A stretch of DNA of 64,000 nucleotides. Origin: Streptomyces malachitofuscus (GTDB lineage Bacteria > Actinomycetota > Actinomycetes > Streptomycetales > Streptomycetaceae). The position numbers were made by a program, and so were the translations under genes. Shown in pieces: positions 16,745 to 26,189 of the stretch (its first letter is position 1; the number at the start of each line of letters is the position of its first letter). The notes below the pieces were generated by a model. That model worked only from the letters and a program-made list of their open reading frames with translations. It was not told the origin of the DNA and searched no databases. Location of the stretch: assembly GCF_014650055.1 (NCBI RefSeq), contig NZ_BMUF01000009.1, positions 113,194 through 177,193 of the forward strand. Reading direction: 5' to 3'.

Positions 16745-17357
16745 GATGCTCCCCCTTCTCGCACGGTGGCACGCGATGCCCCGTGCCCATGTCCCTTTTC
16801 CATCATGGCCATTCCTGCCCGGGTCGAAAACCGTACGATCACGCCACCCGATCTTTTGGACGGTCTCGTCCGCCTTGTCGCGTCCGTCAACTCGAATGAA
16901 CGGAACAGCAGTTCGCCACGCACACCGGCCGGGGCACGCCGGACGGGACCGGTGTGATGGCCTGCGACATCTGTCCGGGCCGAGGGCGGGTGCGCCCGGG
17001 CGGGGGAACCCACGACGGCCGGGGTTCCCCGGCCGATGACGGGGGTACGGCAGAGTACGGCTCGCTTCCCTGAGGGCCCCGAGGTGTGTTCGTACGGCCG
17101 GAAACAGTTCTTCCGGATCGGGCCGGGGCCCCGCGCGCGCCCTGCGAGCTTCACAGAGCCCGGTCCGCGCACCACTGCTCCGTCCGTGACAACGACCGCT
17201 GTCATGTGCCCCCAGTGACACCGGTGACGGGCGTGTACGACCGACCCCACGGGGTCAACTTGCCCGTAGTCTGGACAAGTTGGGGGTCGAGCGCATGTGC
17301 GACGACCCGCCCTCGGCCGATCCGTCGGCCCCGACGACCCGACAACAGGGGGACCCT
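16745..17357. other. Intergenic promoter region with inverted repeats
   Basis: About 610 bp without a credible gene, between the divergent peptide and antiporter genes. It contains the hairpin CGGCCGGGG-TT-CCCCGGCCG (17016-17035) and the inverted repeat AACTTG-N13-CAAGTT (17257-17281). The latter lies about 75 bp upstream of the antiporter start and is a candidate operator. GTGACACCGGTGAC near 17216 is another partial palindrome. Confidence 0.4.
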
Positions 17358-18683
17358 GTGCGCCCTGACGCGGTGGTGACGCATTTCCTGTTCGCCTCGG
17401 CTCTCATCCTGACGGTCGGCCATGCGGCCGGCTGGCTGGCCCGGCGGCTGAAGCAGCCGTACATCGTCGGCCAGCTGGCCGCGGGCATAGCGCTCGGTCC
17501 CTCCCTGCTGGGCAGCGCGGCACCGGACGTCCACACCCTGCTGTTCCCGGAGCAGATCGACACCGCGCTGCAAGGGCTGGCCCAGTTCGCGCTGGTCGTC
17601 TTCCTGTTCGCCGTGGGCTACGAGCTGGACCTGTCGCTCCTGGGTTCCCGTGCGCGTACGGCGGTGGGGGTGGCGCTGACGGCCTTCCTCGTCCCGATGG
17701 CCGTGGGCAGCGGGTGCGCGCTGCTGTTCCGGGACCAGTTGCGCGCCCTGGACATGCCCCACCTCTCCCCCGGCACGGTGGTGTTCGCCGGGGTCGCCCT
17801 GTCGATCACGGCCGTACCGGTGCTGACGGCCATAGTGCGGGAGAACGGCCTGGCCGGCACGGTGCCGGGAGTGATGGCGGTGTCCGCCGCCGGGCTGCTG
17901 GACGTGATCGGCTGGACGGTGCTGGCCGGCACCCTGCTGGAGAGCGGCGACGGACAGCAGCCGGCCTGGCAGTGGCGGGCGCTGCTCGCGGCCGCCTTCC
18001 TCGCGCTGATGCTGGTGGCGGCGCGGCCGCTGCTGCGCCGGCTGCTGTGGCGTACCCGGATGGAGCCCCTGCTGCGGCTGTCGCTGCTCGTCGGCTTCGC
18101 GTTCGGGGCGGCGTCCGTGACGCAGTATCTGGGGCTGCACGCGATCTGCGGTGCGCTGCTCGCCGGGTTCGTCTGTCCCCGGGAGAAGGGCGGCACGCTC
18201 GATCCGGATCTGCTGCGTCCGCTGCATGACATCAGCTCGCTGCTGCTGCCGTTCTTCTTCGTCGTCTCGGGACAGGCCGTCGCGCTCAACAGCCTGAACG
18301 CCACGGGCTGGGCGGCTCTGGCCGTGGTGACGGTGCTGGCCGTGACCACGAAGGCGGGCAGCGGCGCGGTGGCGGCCCGGCTGGGCGGGCTGGACCGCGA
18401 CGACGCGCGGACCGTGGGAGTGCTGCTGAGCGCCCGTGGTCTGACGGAGCTGATCGCCCTGGACGCCGGCCTCCGGGCGGGCCTGCTGAGCGGCCCGCTC
18501 TACACGGTCCTGGTGCTGATGGCCCTGGCCACGACGCTCCTCACCCAACCGCTGCTGATGCTGGTGAACCACCGCGCGGGGCGGGCACCCCTGCGCGCGA
18601 CCGTCCGCACCCCGCACCGCCCCGACGGACCGTCCGGCGCCACGGCGCCCCCGGAGAGCACGACCGCGGCCCCCGGCCCCTGA
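17358..18683 (+). CDS. Cation:proton antiporter (CPA2 family)
   Basis: A 441-residue membrane protein with about 12 hydrophobic segments. The first helices read THFLFASALILTVGHAAGWLA and QPYIVGQLAAGIALGPSLLG, the classic Na+/H+ exchanger entry. Later come LGLHAICGALLAGFVCP and LLSARGLTELIALDAGL. It would exchange K+ or Na+ for H+ at the plasma membrane. GTG 17358 (VRPDAVVTHFL) is preferred because AGGGGG lies six bases upstream. TTG 17280 and ATG 17295 give a polar extension without a ribosome site. It is convergent with fxsT, which shares its terminator. Confidence 0.85.
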   Translation: MRPDAVVTHFLFASALILTVGHAAGWLARRLKQPYIVGQLAAGIALGPSLLGSAAPDVHTLLFPEQIDTALQGLAQFALVVFLFAVGYELDLSLLGSRARTAVGVALTAFLVPMAVGSGCALLFRDQLRALDMPHLSPGTVVFAGVALSITAVPVLTAIVRENGLAGTVPGVMAVSAAGLLDVIGWTVLAGTLLESGDGQQPAWQWRALLAAAFLALMLVAARPLLRRLLWRTRMEPLLRLSLLVGFAFGAASVTQYLGLHAICGALLAGFVCPREKGGTLDPDLLRPLHDISSLLLPFFFVVSGQAVALNSLNATGWAALAVVTVLAVTTKAGSGAVAARLGGLDRDDARTVGVLLSARGLTELIALDAGLRAGLLSGPLYTVLVLMALATTLLTQPLLMLVNHRAGRAPLRATVRTPHRPDGPSGATAPPESTTAAPGP

Positions 18684-18690
18684 CAGGACG

Positions 18691-18728
18691 GCGGCCCCGC
18701 TCCCCGGCCGTCCGGGGAGCGGGGCCGC
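18691..18728. terminator. Bidirectional terminator hairpin
   Basis: A perfect 15-bp stem, GCGGCCCCGCTCCCC (18691-18705) with GGGGAGCGGGGCCGC (18714-18728), and an 8-base loop. It sits between the convergent antiporter and fxsT genes. Confidence 0.85.
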
Positions 18729-18737
18729 TGCCGTGTG

Positions 18738-21700
18738 TCACAGCGGCATCGGGGCCATGTCGCACTCGATGCGGGCCCGCTGGAGGGCCGCCGCGAGCCA
18801 GTGGTGGTCCGGACGGAGCACCCGGCTGAAGCCCTCCACCGCCTTGCGCTGCAGCTCCTCCGCCTCGGCGCCCCGGCCCAGACCCCGCGCGTCGAGGGCG
18901 AGGTTCGCGGTCACGGCCAGCGTGAGCGGGTGGTCCTCTCCGGCAACCTCCGCCAGCAGCGGCAGGTTGGCCGAGTCGATCGCGTGGGCCCGCTCGAAGT
19001 CGAGCTGCCCGTACGCCGTGTTCGCCCGGCCGATCGCCACGGTCAGGGTGGTGATGTGCCGCTCCCCCACCGTTTCGGTCAGCCGGCGTTCCGCGTCCTC
19101 CTCCAGGTCGTGGGCCGTGTCGTGGGCCCCCAGCGCACGCCAGGTCGCAGCGAGGTTGGCCTTCGTCAGCAGCGTGTAGGCGTGATGCGCCCCGAGGCGC
19201 TGCTCGAACCGCCGCACGGTCGACTCCGCCAGCTCACGGGAGCCTTCCAGATCGCCGGCCAGGCGCCGGTCGACGGAAAGGTTGACGGCCGTCGACAGGG
19301 AGTCGAAGTGGTCCGGCCCGTACCGGGCGACGAACCGCCGCAAGGTCTCCTCGGAGAGCTTCGTCGCCTCCGTGAGCGCACCGTCACGGCGCTGGCAGAC
19401 CGCGAGGTTGCGGGCGATGCGCAGGGTGAGGGGGTGCTCCCCGCCGAGCGCCGCCCTGGCGCGGCGGTGGACGTCCTCCTGGAAGTCCCGCGCACCCATG
19501 TAGTCGCCGCTCTCGCGCATGTCGATAGCGAGACCGTTGAGGGTGTTGAGCGTGAAGAAGCTGGCCGGACCGAACAGCAGTTCACGCTGCCGGGCGTTCT
19601 CCTGGTCCAGCGGCAGCGCCTGGCGGAAGTCGCCGCACAGCCGGAGGTCCCTGCCCCAGGCATGGATGGCGCGCAGCGTCACCGGGTCGTCCGGGCCGAA
19701 CAGCGAACGGGCCAGCTCGGTGGCCTCCTCGGTCAGCTTCCGGGCTTCGAGGAACCGCCCCTGGTAGCCGCGGGCGTCGGCCATCTCGCACAGCGAGTCG
19801 ATCATGTCCTCGGTGTCGGCCTCGATACGGCGCGAGACCTCCAGCGCCTTCTCGGTGAGCGGGATGGACTCCGGCACCTGGCCGTTCTGGCGGAGCAGGA
19901 ATCCCAGGCTCTTCGTCATGCGGATGACCTGGTTGTCCTCCTCGCCGGAGGCCGCGAGCCACGCGCTCCACGCCTGCCGCGCGTAGTCCGCCGCGCCCTC
20001 GTGGTCGCCCCAGTAGTAGAGGAACCAGACGGTGTCGAAGACCAGCTCACGCACATAGGTGTCGGTTGCGGTCACCGCGTGCGAGGTGAGCACGTGCGGG
20101 AGCAGCGCCTGGTAGGCGCGCCATTCCAGCGACGAGCCGGGCGGGCCCGGCTTGGCGGCCGACAGCAGCTGGTGGGCGGCGTCCCGCATCCGCTCGCGCT
20201 CCTGCCGGCCCAGCTTGGCCAGGAGCACCGTCTGCAGCAGACGGTGCATCTGGAGCGTGTCGGAACGCGGGTCCACCCTGATCAGGGAGAACTGGCTGAG
20301 GTCGCGGACCGCGCGGTTCAGCTTGATCGCCTCCCGCAGCAGCGGGTCGACCTCGGGCGTCACGTTCACACCCCGGCTGCCGCGCAGCATGGACCGCGGG
20401 ATCGGCTCCGGGGCCATGCTCGCGCAGATGTCGAGGAGCTGGCGGGCGCCCGGGTTGTTCTGCTGGATCCGTTCCAGCGAGATGTCCCAGGCGGCGGCCA
20501 CGGAGACCGGGTAGTCGGGGGCCGGGTCGAGTTCGAGGATCTCGGGGCTGCGCTGGGCGAGCAGGTCGAGGTACTCGTCGACGAGCATGCCGGTGACCGC
20601 GCGCCAGGCACCGGCCTGCTCGACCGCCAGCGGCAGGTCGCCGAGGGCCTCGGCGAGCCGGTCGGCGTCGGCCTCGGTGAGGTCGGGCGAGCGCCGCTGG
20701 AGCAGCTCGATCGACTCCTCGCGGTCGAACACGTTGACCGGCAGCGGGGTGGCGACGCGTTCCCAGGCCCGGTTCCGGGAGGTGACGATGACCTTCCCCG
20801 GCCCGTTGGTCGGGAAGTACTGGCGGACCGCCTCGACGTCCTCCGCGTTGTCGAAGACGAGCAGCCAGTTGTCGTACGGCGTGCCGGTGCGCAGCGCCTC
20901 GAGGACGGCGGGCACGGCGGTGTTGGCGGCGGGCGCGCCCGTGCTGTCCTGACCCGACGGGGCGACGCCCAGTTGGGCCGCGAGCTGGGCCAGCGCGGCG
21001 AGGATCAGGCTCTCCCGTTCGGCGGGGATCCAGCAGATGACCTTGTAGTCGTGCTGGTGGGTGTAGATGTACTCCAGCGCCAGCTGGGACTTGCCGACAC
21101 CACCCAGCCCGTGCAGTGCGTGCGGGAGCACGGCAGCCGTGTCCTGGGCACCCAGTTGGTCCTCCACGGCCCTCAGCAGCGCCTGCCGGCCGACGAACGA
21201 GGTGTTCCGGAGGGGAACGTTCACCAGAAGGGCGGGCGTCGGGGTCATGGTGCTCTGCATGAGCGGCTCAGCCTCCGGGGCTTCTTGTGGGGTGGCGTCG
21301 GTTACCGGGCTTGGCACGGGCTCTCCTGGTTCGTCGGGACCGTTCGACGGTGGCAGGCTTCCCCCTCCGTCGGACGATCCCCCATCATTGGCGCGGTTCA
21401 CCTCAGAGGGCGTAACTTCGGACAAACCGGCATGCACCCGTTCGGCCGTGTCCGCGCCGGTGTCGCGGGAGAGACGTGGCTCGATCCGCCGCGCCCGTTC
21501 GGAGTACGGCCCGGACAGTGCCCGCATCACCGCCAGCTCGCTGCGCGCCCAGTCGCGCAGGGACGGGTCCGGCAGGGCGGCGCCCAGGGGGTCCCGCAGG
21601 GCGGCGCGCAGTGCGACACCGCGCTCACCCGCCGCGGGCAGTTCGCCCACCACACTGACGGTGTGGGCGAGTTGGCTGCGGGTGGTGGCGGAGAGGAGCT

Positions 21701-23282
21701 CCTCGCGGACCCCCTCGGCGAACTCGGGCCGGCCCTCGGCGCCGTTGCCCCAGTCGATCAGCCCGCCCATCAGGATCTCCGCCAGATGGTCCGGCCGGGT
21801 CTCCGGCATGATGCGGTGCCGGAGCTGTTCGAAGAGGTCGAAGTCGAACGGCACGGCGGCGAGCTGGGAGGCGAGTCGGCGCGCGGCGGGTGTGGCGAGG
21901 GTGAAGAAGCGGCGGACGGCGGCTCTGGCGGCGCGCGGGAAGCGCGGGGCGCGCAGTCCCGGCGCGGGTGCCCCCTTGACGAGGGTGCCGGCCAGCACGA
22001 TCGGCAGCGCGCGGCGCACGCCGCGTTCCCCGGTCACCAGGCCGGCCCAGGCGGCGAGCGAGCCGGGCTTGAGGGAGAGCACAGGCACCGGCACCGCCCC
22101 GTCGCCGCCGTCCGGCAGCGGCCGCAGCGGATCGGGCCCGCCGGGCGGGGGCCAGTGGGTGAGGGCGTCGTTGGCGGCGCCGAACCCGCCGGCCTCCAGC
22201 ACGGCCTCGTAGGGGTAGAGCGTGGAGCGGCGGCGCATGTGGGGCGGCAGCAGGTGCACCAGGGCGGTGGGGCCGGCATGGGCGAGGCGGCCGAGGAGTT
22301 CGTCGGCGGCCGGCGCGGCCCAGCCGTGGGCGAGTCCGTCGGTGACGACGAGGTAGATGCGGCCGCCGCGGCCGTCGAGGAGTTCACCCGGGTCGGAGGT
22401 GGCCCGTCCGGTGCCCCAGCGCAGGGTGGCGGGGCCGGTGCGCGGCACGTTCACCCGAACGGTGCGTACGGTGCGGAAGGCGCCGCTGTGCTCGGCGGCT
22501 CTGGCCAGGCGGGCGACGGAGTCCTTCCAGATCCGGAGCGTCGGCGCGTCGTCGACGAGCAGCACCAGGTGGAAGGCCGAGGAACGGGCGGGGCGCAGGA
22601 AGGGCATCCACATGCCGTCGGCGACCCCCTGCTCGGCGGTGGTCTCCTCGTCCAGCTCCAGGGTGTCGCGGGAGGGGACGCGGCGGGCGAGCAGATGCAG
22701 GGCGCGCGCGAACTGGGCGGTGACGCGGCCGGGTCCGTGCGGGGAGCGGTCCTCCGCGGGCAGCAGCGGCCGCCCGACGTCCGCGGCGAACGGCCCCTCG
22801 GGGTCGGGTAACAGCTGTGCCGCAGGGCCCGGTCCGCCGGCCGCGCGTCCGGCGGACCGCGGGCGGGGCGGGTCGCCGGGGACGGCGGTGCCGTCACCGG
22901 ACCGCGGGCCGTCGGTCACGGAGGGACCCGGGGTGGCCGGGAACGCGCCGGCCGCGGGCGGCTCCGGCCGATCCTCCTCCTCGGCCGGCGATGCGGACGG
23001 AGGCACGGGACGGGGCGGTGCGGGCGGGGGCGGCGCCACGGCGGCGGGGGCGGGCGGGGGCGCGCCGACGACCGGGCCGCCGTGACGGTCCCAGTACGCG
23101 GCGAGCCAGACCGCGTCGGCGACGTCCTGCCAGCGCGCGCCGGTCGGGTCCGGGGCGTCACGCGGCGCTGCTCCGCGCTCGCTCGTGTCGTCGGGCTCAG
23201 GGAACGCCGAAGGAGGCGACGACCCCGAGCGGGGGAAACCGTCGCCGAGCCCGGATGCGTGCTCCCTGGGGTAGCCCTTCAT
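18738..23282 (-). CDS. fxsT: SAV_2336 / NB-ARC / TPR protein (FxSxx-COOH system FxsT)
   Basis: A giant 1514-residue STAND-type protein. Residues about 50-560 form a SAV_2336-like N-terminal region with a vWA-like strand (SAFHLVLLVDDAPTLRIW). A proline-rich linker follows. The NB-ARC NTPase has Walker A HGLGGVGKSQLAL (about 725), Walker B NWLLVFDNAED (about 807), KVIVTSRN and GDLPLAVEQAG. The last 450 residues are TPR repeats. NLR-like proteins of this type sense a cue, oligomerise and signal. Its ATG directly follows the MoxR stop, so it is the last cistron of a VMAP-MoxR-fxsT operon. Proline- and glycine-rich stretches may be disordered. Confidence 0.85.
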   Translation of the reverse strand: MKGYPREHASGLGDGFPRSGSSPPSAFPEPDDTSERGAAPRDAPDPTGARWQDVADAVWLAAYWDRHGGPVVGAPPPAPAAVAPPPPAPPRPVPPSASPAEEEDRPEPPAAGAFPATPGPSVTDGPRSGDGTAVPGDPPRPRSAGRAAGGPGPAAQLLPDPEGPFAADVGRPLLPAEDRSPHGPGRVTAQFARALHLLARRVPSRDTLELDEETTAEQGVADGMWMPFLRPARSSAFHLVLLVDDAPTLRIWKDSVARLARAAEHSGAFRTVRTVRVNVPRTGPATLRWGTGRATSDPGELLDGRGGRIYLVVTDGLAHGWAAPAADELLGRLAHAGPTALVHLLPPHMRRRSTLYPYEAVLEAGGFGAANDALTHWPPPGGPDPLRPLPDGGDGAVPVPVLSLKPGSLAAWAGLVTGERGVRRALPIVLAGTLVKGAPAPGLRAPRFPRAARAAVRRFFTLATPAARRLASQLAAVPFDFDLFEQLRHRIMPETRPDHLAEILMGGLIDWGNGAEGRPEFAEGVREELLSATTRSQLAHTVSVVGELPAAGERGVALRAALRDPLGAALPDPSLRDWARSELAVMRALSGPYSERARRIEPRLSRDTGADTAERVHAGLSEVTPSEVNRANDGGSSDGGGSLPPSNGPDEPGEPVPSPVTDATPQEAPEAEPLMQSTMTPTPALLVNVPLRNTSFVGRQALLRAVEDQLGAQDTAAVLPHALHGLGGVGKSQLALEYIYTHQHDYKVICWIPAERESLILAALAQLAAQLGVAPSGQDSTGAPAANTAVPAVLEALRTGTPYDNWLLVFDNAEDVEAVRQYFPTNGPGKVIVTSRNRAWERVATPLPVNVFDREESIELLQRRSPDLTEADADRLAEALGDLPLAVEQAGAWRAVTGMLVDEYLDLLAQRSPEILELDPAPDYPVSVAAAWDISLERIQQNNPGARQLLDICASMAPEPIPRSMLRGSRGVNVTPEVDPLLREAIKLNRAVRDLSQFSLIRVDPRSDTLQMHRLLQTVLLAKLGRQERERMRDAAHQLLSAAKPGPPGSSLEWRAYQALLPHVLTSHAVTATDTYVRELVFDTVWFLYYWGDHEGAADYARQAWSAWLAASGEEDNQVIRMTKSLGFLLRQNGQVPESIPLTEKALEVSRRIEADTEDMIDSLCEMADARGYQGRFLEARKLTEEATELARSLFGPDDPVTLRAIHAWGRDLRLCGDFRQALPLDQENARQRELLFGPASFFTLNTLNGLAIDMRESGDYMGARDFQEDVHRRARAALGGEHPLTLRIARNLAVCQRRDGALTEATKLSEETLRRFVARYGPDHFDSLSTAVNLSVDRRLAGDLEGSRELAESTVRRFEQRLGAHHAYTLLTKANLAATWRALGAHDTAHDLEEDAERRLTETVGERHITTLTVAIGRANTAYGQLDFERAHAIDSANLPLLAEVAGEDHPLTLAVTANLALDARGLGRGAEAEELQRKAVEGFSRVLRPDHHWLAAALQRARIECDMAPMPL

Positions 23283-24368
23283 TCAGCGGCCCTTCGCGAG
23301 GTCGCGTAGGAGCATTTCCACGAGCTTAGCCCCGTGACCATCCGCCTGGAAACCACCCGCCGTAGTCATCTGGACAGCGTTGAGCAACTGGTCGAGCGAG
23401 TGGGTGCCGCCCGCGTGGACCCGCTGGACGAACAGTTCCACCAGGTCTTCCGTGCCCTGGGGCCGGGCGCCGAGGTGCCCCTCCACCATGGCCAGCAGCT
23501 GCTCCCGAGTGGGCGTACGCATCTCCAGTGGCAGACACCGCCGGCGGAACGCGGCCGGAAACTCACGCTCTCCATTGCTGGTGATCACCACGACCGGGAA
23601 CTCCCGGCACTCGACCCGCCCGTCGCGCACGTCGGCCCGGCTCCCGGGGTCGCTGGTGTGGACGCGGGCCGTGTCGGCGGCGTCACGCACCAGTTCCGGG
23701 ACGTCATAGCTTCCATTCTCCAGGACGTGCAACAGATCGTTGGGCAGGTCGATGTCGCTCTTGTCGAGCTCGTCGACGAGAAGCACCCGGGGTCGATCGT
23801 AGGGCAGCAGAGCCGTGCCGAGGGGCCCCAAGGTGATGAAGTCCCCCAACGGGGAGGGAAGTTGACGCGTACTTGACTCGCCGGTGGTGTCGCCGTGGCC
23901 GGCCGCCGCGTCCTCCGCGTTCCCGGCGGCGTGGTTCGGTCCCGCGCGCCAGGCGGCGATGGCCTGCGCCCTGCCCATGGCGTCATACGCGTACAGGCCG
24001 TCGCGCAGCACGGTGCGGCTGACGATGTTCCACTCCAGGACCCGGCCCAGTCCCAGTTCCCGGGAGATCAGATAGGCGAGGGTGGACTTGCCGACTCCGG
24101 GCGGGCCCGTGATCAGCAGCGGCCGCCGCAGCAGCAGGGCGGAGTTGACGACGTCGATCTCCTCCTCGCCCAGCTGCGGCGCTATGTCGCCGGGGCCGAG
24201 GCGGCGCACGGCCGCCTGGGTGTCGGCGGGCGGCACCGGACGGGGCGGACCGCCGCCGAACGTGCGCCAGGGCGGCGGCTGCGGCAGCGCGGGCGGTACG
24301 GCGGGTTCCCTGCCCGTGCCGTGGAACACCCGCCAGCCGTTGGGGGCCGTCTGCTCCTGCGCGGTCAT
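23283..24368 (-). CDS. MoxR-family AAA+ ATPase
   Basis: A 361-residue AAA+ ATPase. Walker A LLITGPPGVGKSTLAYL (about residues 83-99), Walker B RVLLVDELDKSDIDLPNDL, sensor I PVVVITSNGEREFPAAFRRR with arginine fingers, and a C-terminal lid. The N-terminal 60 residues are proline-rich. MoxR ATPases work as chaperones with vWA proteins. The start overlaps the upstream VMAP gene by ATGA, and the stop abuts the fxsT start. Such tight coupling suggests one complex with fixed stoichiometry. Confidence 0.88.
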   Translation of the reverse strand: MTAQEQTAPNGWRVFHGTGREPAVPPALPQPPPWRTFGGGPPRPVPPADTQAAVRRLGPGDIAPQLGEEEIDVVNSALLLRRPLLITGPPGVGKSTLAYLISRELGLGRVLEWNIVSRTVLRDGLYAYDAMGRAQAIAAWRAGPNHAAGNAEDAAAGHGDTTGESSTRQLPSPLGDFITLGPLGTALLPYDRPRVLLVDELDKSDIDLPNDLLHVLENGSYDVPELVRDAADTARVHTSDPGSRADVRDGRVECREFPVVVITSNGEREFPAAFRRRCLPLEMRTPTREQLLAMVEGHLGARPQGTEDLVELFVQRVHAGGTHSLDQLLNAVQMTTAGGFQADGHGAKLVEMLLRDLAKGR

Positions 24369-25921
24369 GCGGTCGCCTCCTCGTCGGCGAGATCGCCGGG
24401 ATCGATGGGCTGGAAGTCGATCGGCCGGGTGGGGTCGTCCCAGAAGAATCCGATGTGGCGGCCGAGCAGTTCGCCCGGTCCCTGCCCGTCACTCTCGGCG
24501 TTCCTGCGCAGCAGATGCACCGCGGTCGGTATGCGTGACGGGGTCTGCGCGGCGGCGAACAGGGCGGTCACCACCTCTCGTCGCTCCTCGGCGAAGACTC
24601 CTCTGCGGTCCCATACGGCGAGCCCTATCCCTTCCGCGATGGCGGCCTTGAGCGCCGCCAGGGCACGGGTGTCGCTGGGCGCGTCCAGTACGACCGCCGT
24701 ATGTCTTGCTTCCCCGGCGAGGCCCGCCTGCCACGCATCGAGCCGGGAACCGTCCCGTTCCCGCCAGCCGTGGACGGCGACTCCCTGCTCCCGCAGCGTG
24801 TGCCAGCGCTGTTGCCACTGGTCGCGGATCACGGTGTCGTCCGAGCACATCCGCTCCAGACTGCGCAGGTGCACGCCGTACTTGAGGCTGAGCGGCAGCG
24901 GCTGGCCGTCCCCGACCCGGTGCGTCAGGCCGGCGACGTCGTGGTTGAGCAGGTCGTAGGGGAGGACGAACTCGATGTACGGCGGTGGGGGCCGGCGTCC
25001 GCCCATGTCCGGCTCGCGCTGTGCCGTCCAGAGCCGCGTGCCCTGTCTCAGCGCCTGTCCGACGGCGATGCCGAGGTCGTCGAGGGTGGTGTAGGCGGGT
25101 TCCCCCGGCTGGGGGTTCCAGTGTCCCGGGACGGTGTTGAGCCAGGGACGTACGACGATGTCGCGGGTGCCGTCCCGCGCCGGTTCCACAGCGATGACGA
25201 GGCAGCACGGTATGTCCGGGTCGCCCGGGGTCGTGGGGGCGGCCTGCCGGCGTTCCTCCAGCTGCTCGGTCAGTCCGGCCCGGCGGGCCCAGTCGTCGGC
25301 CCAGCCGGCCAGGGCGGTGCGGTGGGCGGGGGTGGCGGCGAGCCGGGCGGCGTGGTCGACGAGGAGCACGGCGGGCGGGAGCCCGTCCAGCTGCGCGGTC
25401 CAGCCGAGGACGTGGGAGAAGAGCTGATCCGGTGTCAGCCCCGTGGGGAGGTCGAGGCCGTTGAGTTCCTCGACGAGGGCGTCGCGCAGACGCGTGGCGG
25501 GTAACTCGCCCCGGGCGAGGACGGCGCGGGCGCTCCGTTCGTCGTCCCGGGAGACGGCGGGGCCCGCGAGGAGCTCGGGCGGCCCGGTCGGTGCCGGGGG
25601 CCGGTCGAGCAGCCCGTCGAGCACGCGGTCGAGTTCGTCGCCCGCCAGGTCGCCTTCGAGGATCCGGACCACTTCGACCAGTACGCGTTCGCCGCCCGCC
25701 GTGTTCAGCGCCGCGCGCACGAGAAGGACGACGTCCTCCCGTAACTTGACGCCGCGGAGGTCGACCTGGGTGCCCAGCAGATCGCCCAGCACCACGGCGA
25801 AGTGCAGACGCCCCTGCGCGTCCTCCATGCAGCCGAGGTCGCACAGGGCGTTGGTCAGCCCCAGGAGCACCCGGCTGCCCCGCGCACGCTCGGATTCACC
25901 GAGCCCTGTGTCCGTTGTCAC
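24365..25921 (-). CDS. VMAP-like protein (vWA-MoxR associated) with EAD-type N-terminus
   Basis: A 518-residue protein. The GTG start at 25921 follows GGGGGAAA. The N-terminal helical domain (about residues 12-105, VLLGLTNALCDLGCMEDAQG ... ILEGDLAGDELDRVLDGLLD) resembles an effector-associated domain. The middle is linker-like. The C-terminal half has VMAP-C features: YIEFVLPYDLLNHDV, QWQQRWHTL and EGIGLAVWDRRGVF. In described ternary systems, VMAP links the MoxR/vWA engine to effectors through EAD pairing. First cistron of the operon. No separate EAD effector is visible nearby, so fxsT may be the effector or sensor. Confidence 0.72.
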   Translation of the reverse strand: MTTDTGLGESERARGSRVLLGLTNALCDLGCMEDAQGRLHFAVVLGDLLGTQVDLRGVKLREDVVLLVRAALNTAGGERVLVEVVRILEGDLAGDELDRVLDGLLDRPPAPTGPPELLAGPAVSRDDERSARAVLARGELPATRLRDALVEELNGLDLPTGLTPDQLFSHVLGWTAQLDGLPPAVLLVDHAARLAATPAHRTALAGWADDWARRAGLTEQLEERRQAAPTTPGDPDIPCCLVIAVEPARDGTRDIVVRPWLNTVPGHWNPQPGEPAYTTLDDLGIAVGQALRQGTRLWTAQREPDMGGRRPPPPYIEFVLPYDLLNHDVAGLTHRVGDGQPLPLSLKYGVHLRSLERMCSDDTVIRDQWQQRWHTLREQGVAVHGWRERDGSRLDAWQAGLAGEARHTAVVLDAPSDTRALAALKAAIAEGIGLAVWDRRGVFAEERREVVTALFAAAQTPSRIPTAVHLLRRNAESDGQGPGELLGRHIGFFWDDPTRPIDFQPIDPGDLADEEATA

Positions 25922-26189
25922 CGACTTTCCCCCTGAGCCGGTTCGCCTGCCTGACCGATCAGCGAAGTTAGCACGGCAACCAGCGGTTAACCAGGGACGA
26001 ATGAGGTCGGAACGTCGCCCTCCGGCCAGGATCGCCCCCAAGGGTGACCTCCTGACCGGATTCCCACGCCCACGCGCCGGGCGGCCCCGGCGCCGACGCA
26101 CCACCGCTGCAGCACGCCTGCCGGCCACCCGGCGAGGGCACACACCCGGCACCCCCGCACCGCCGACGTGGTCACCGGGCCACCGAACC

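Noticed and set aside
18735..22811. Open frame of 1358 codons on the plus strand opposite fxsT
   Set aside because: It mirrors the codon structure of the convincing NB-ARC/TPR gene on the other strand, has no ribosome site and no recognisable motif; high GC keeps antisense frames open.
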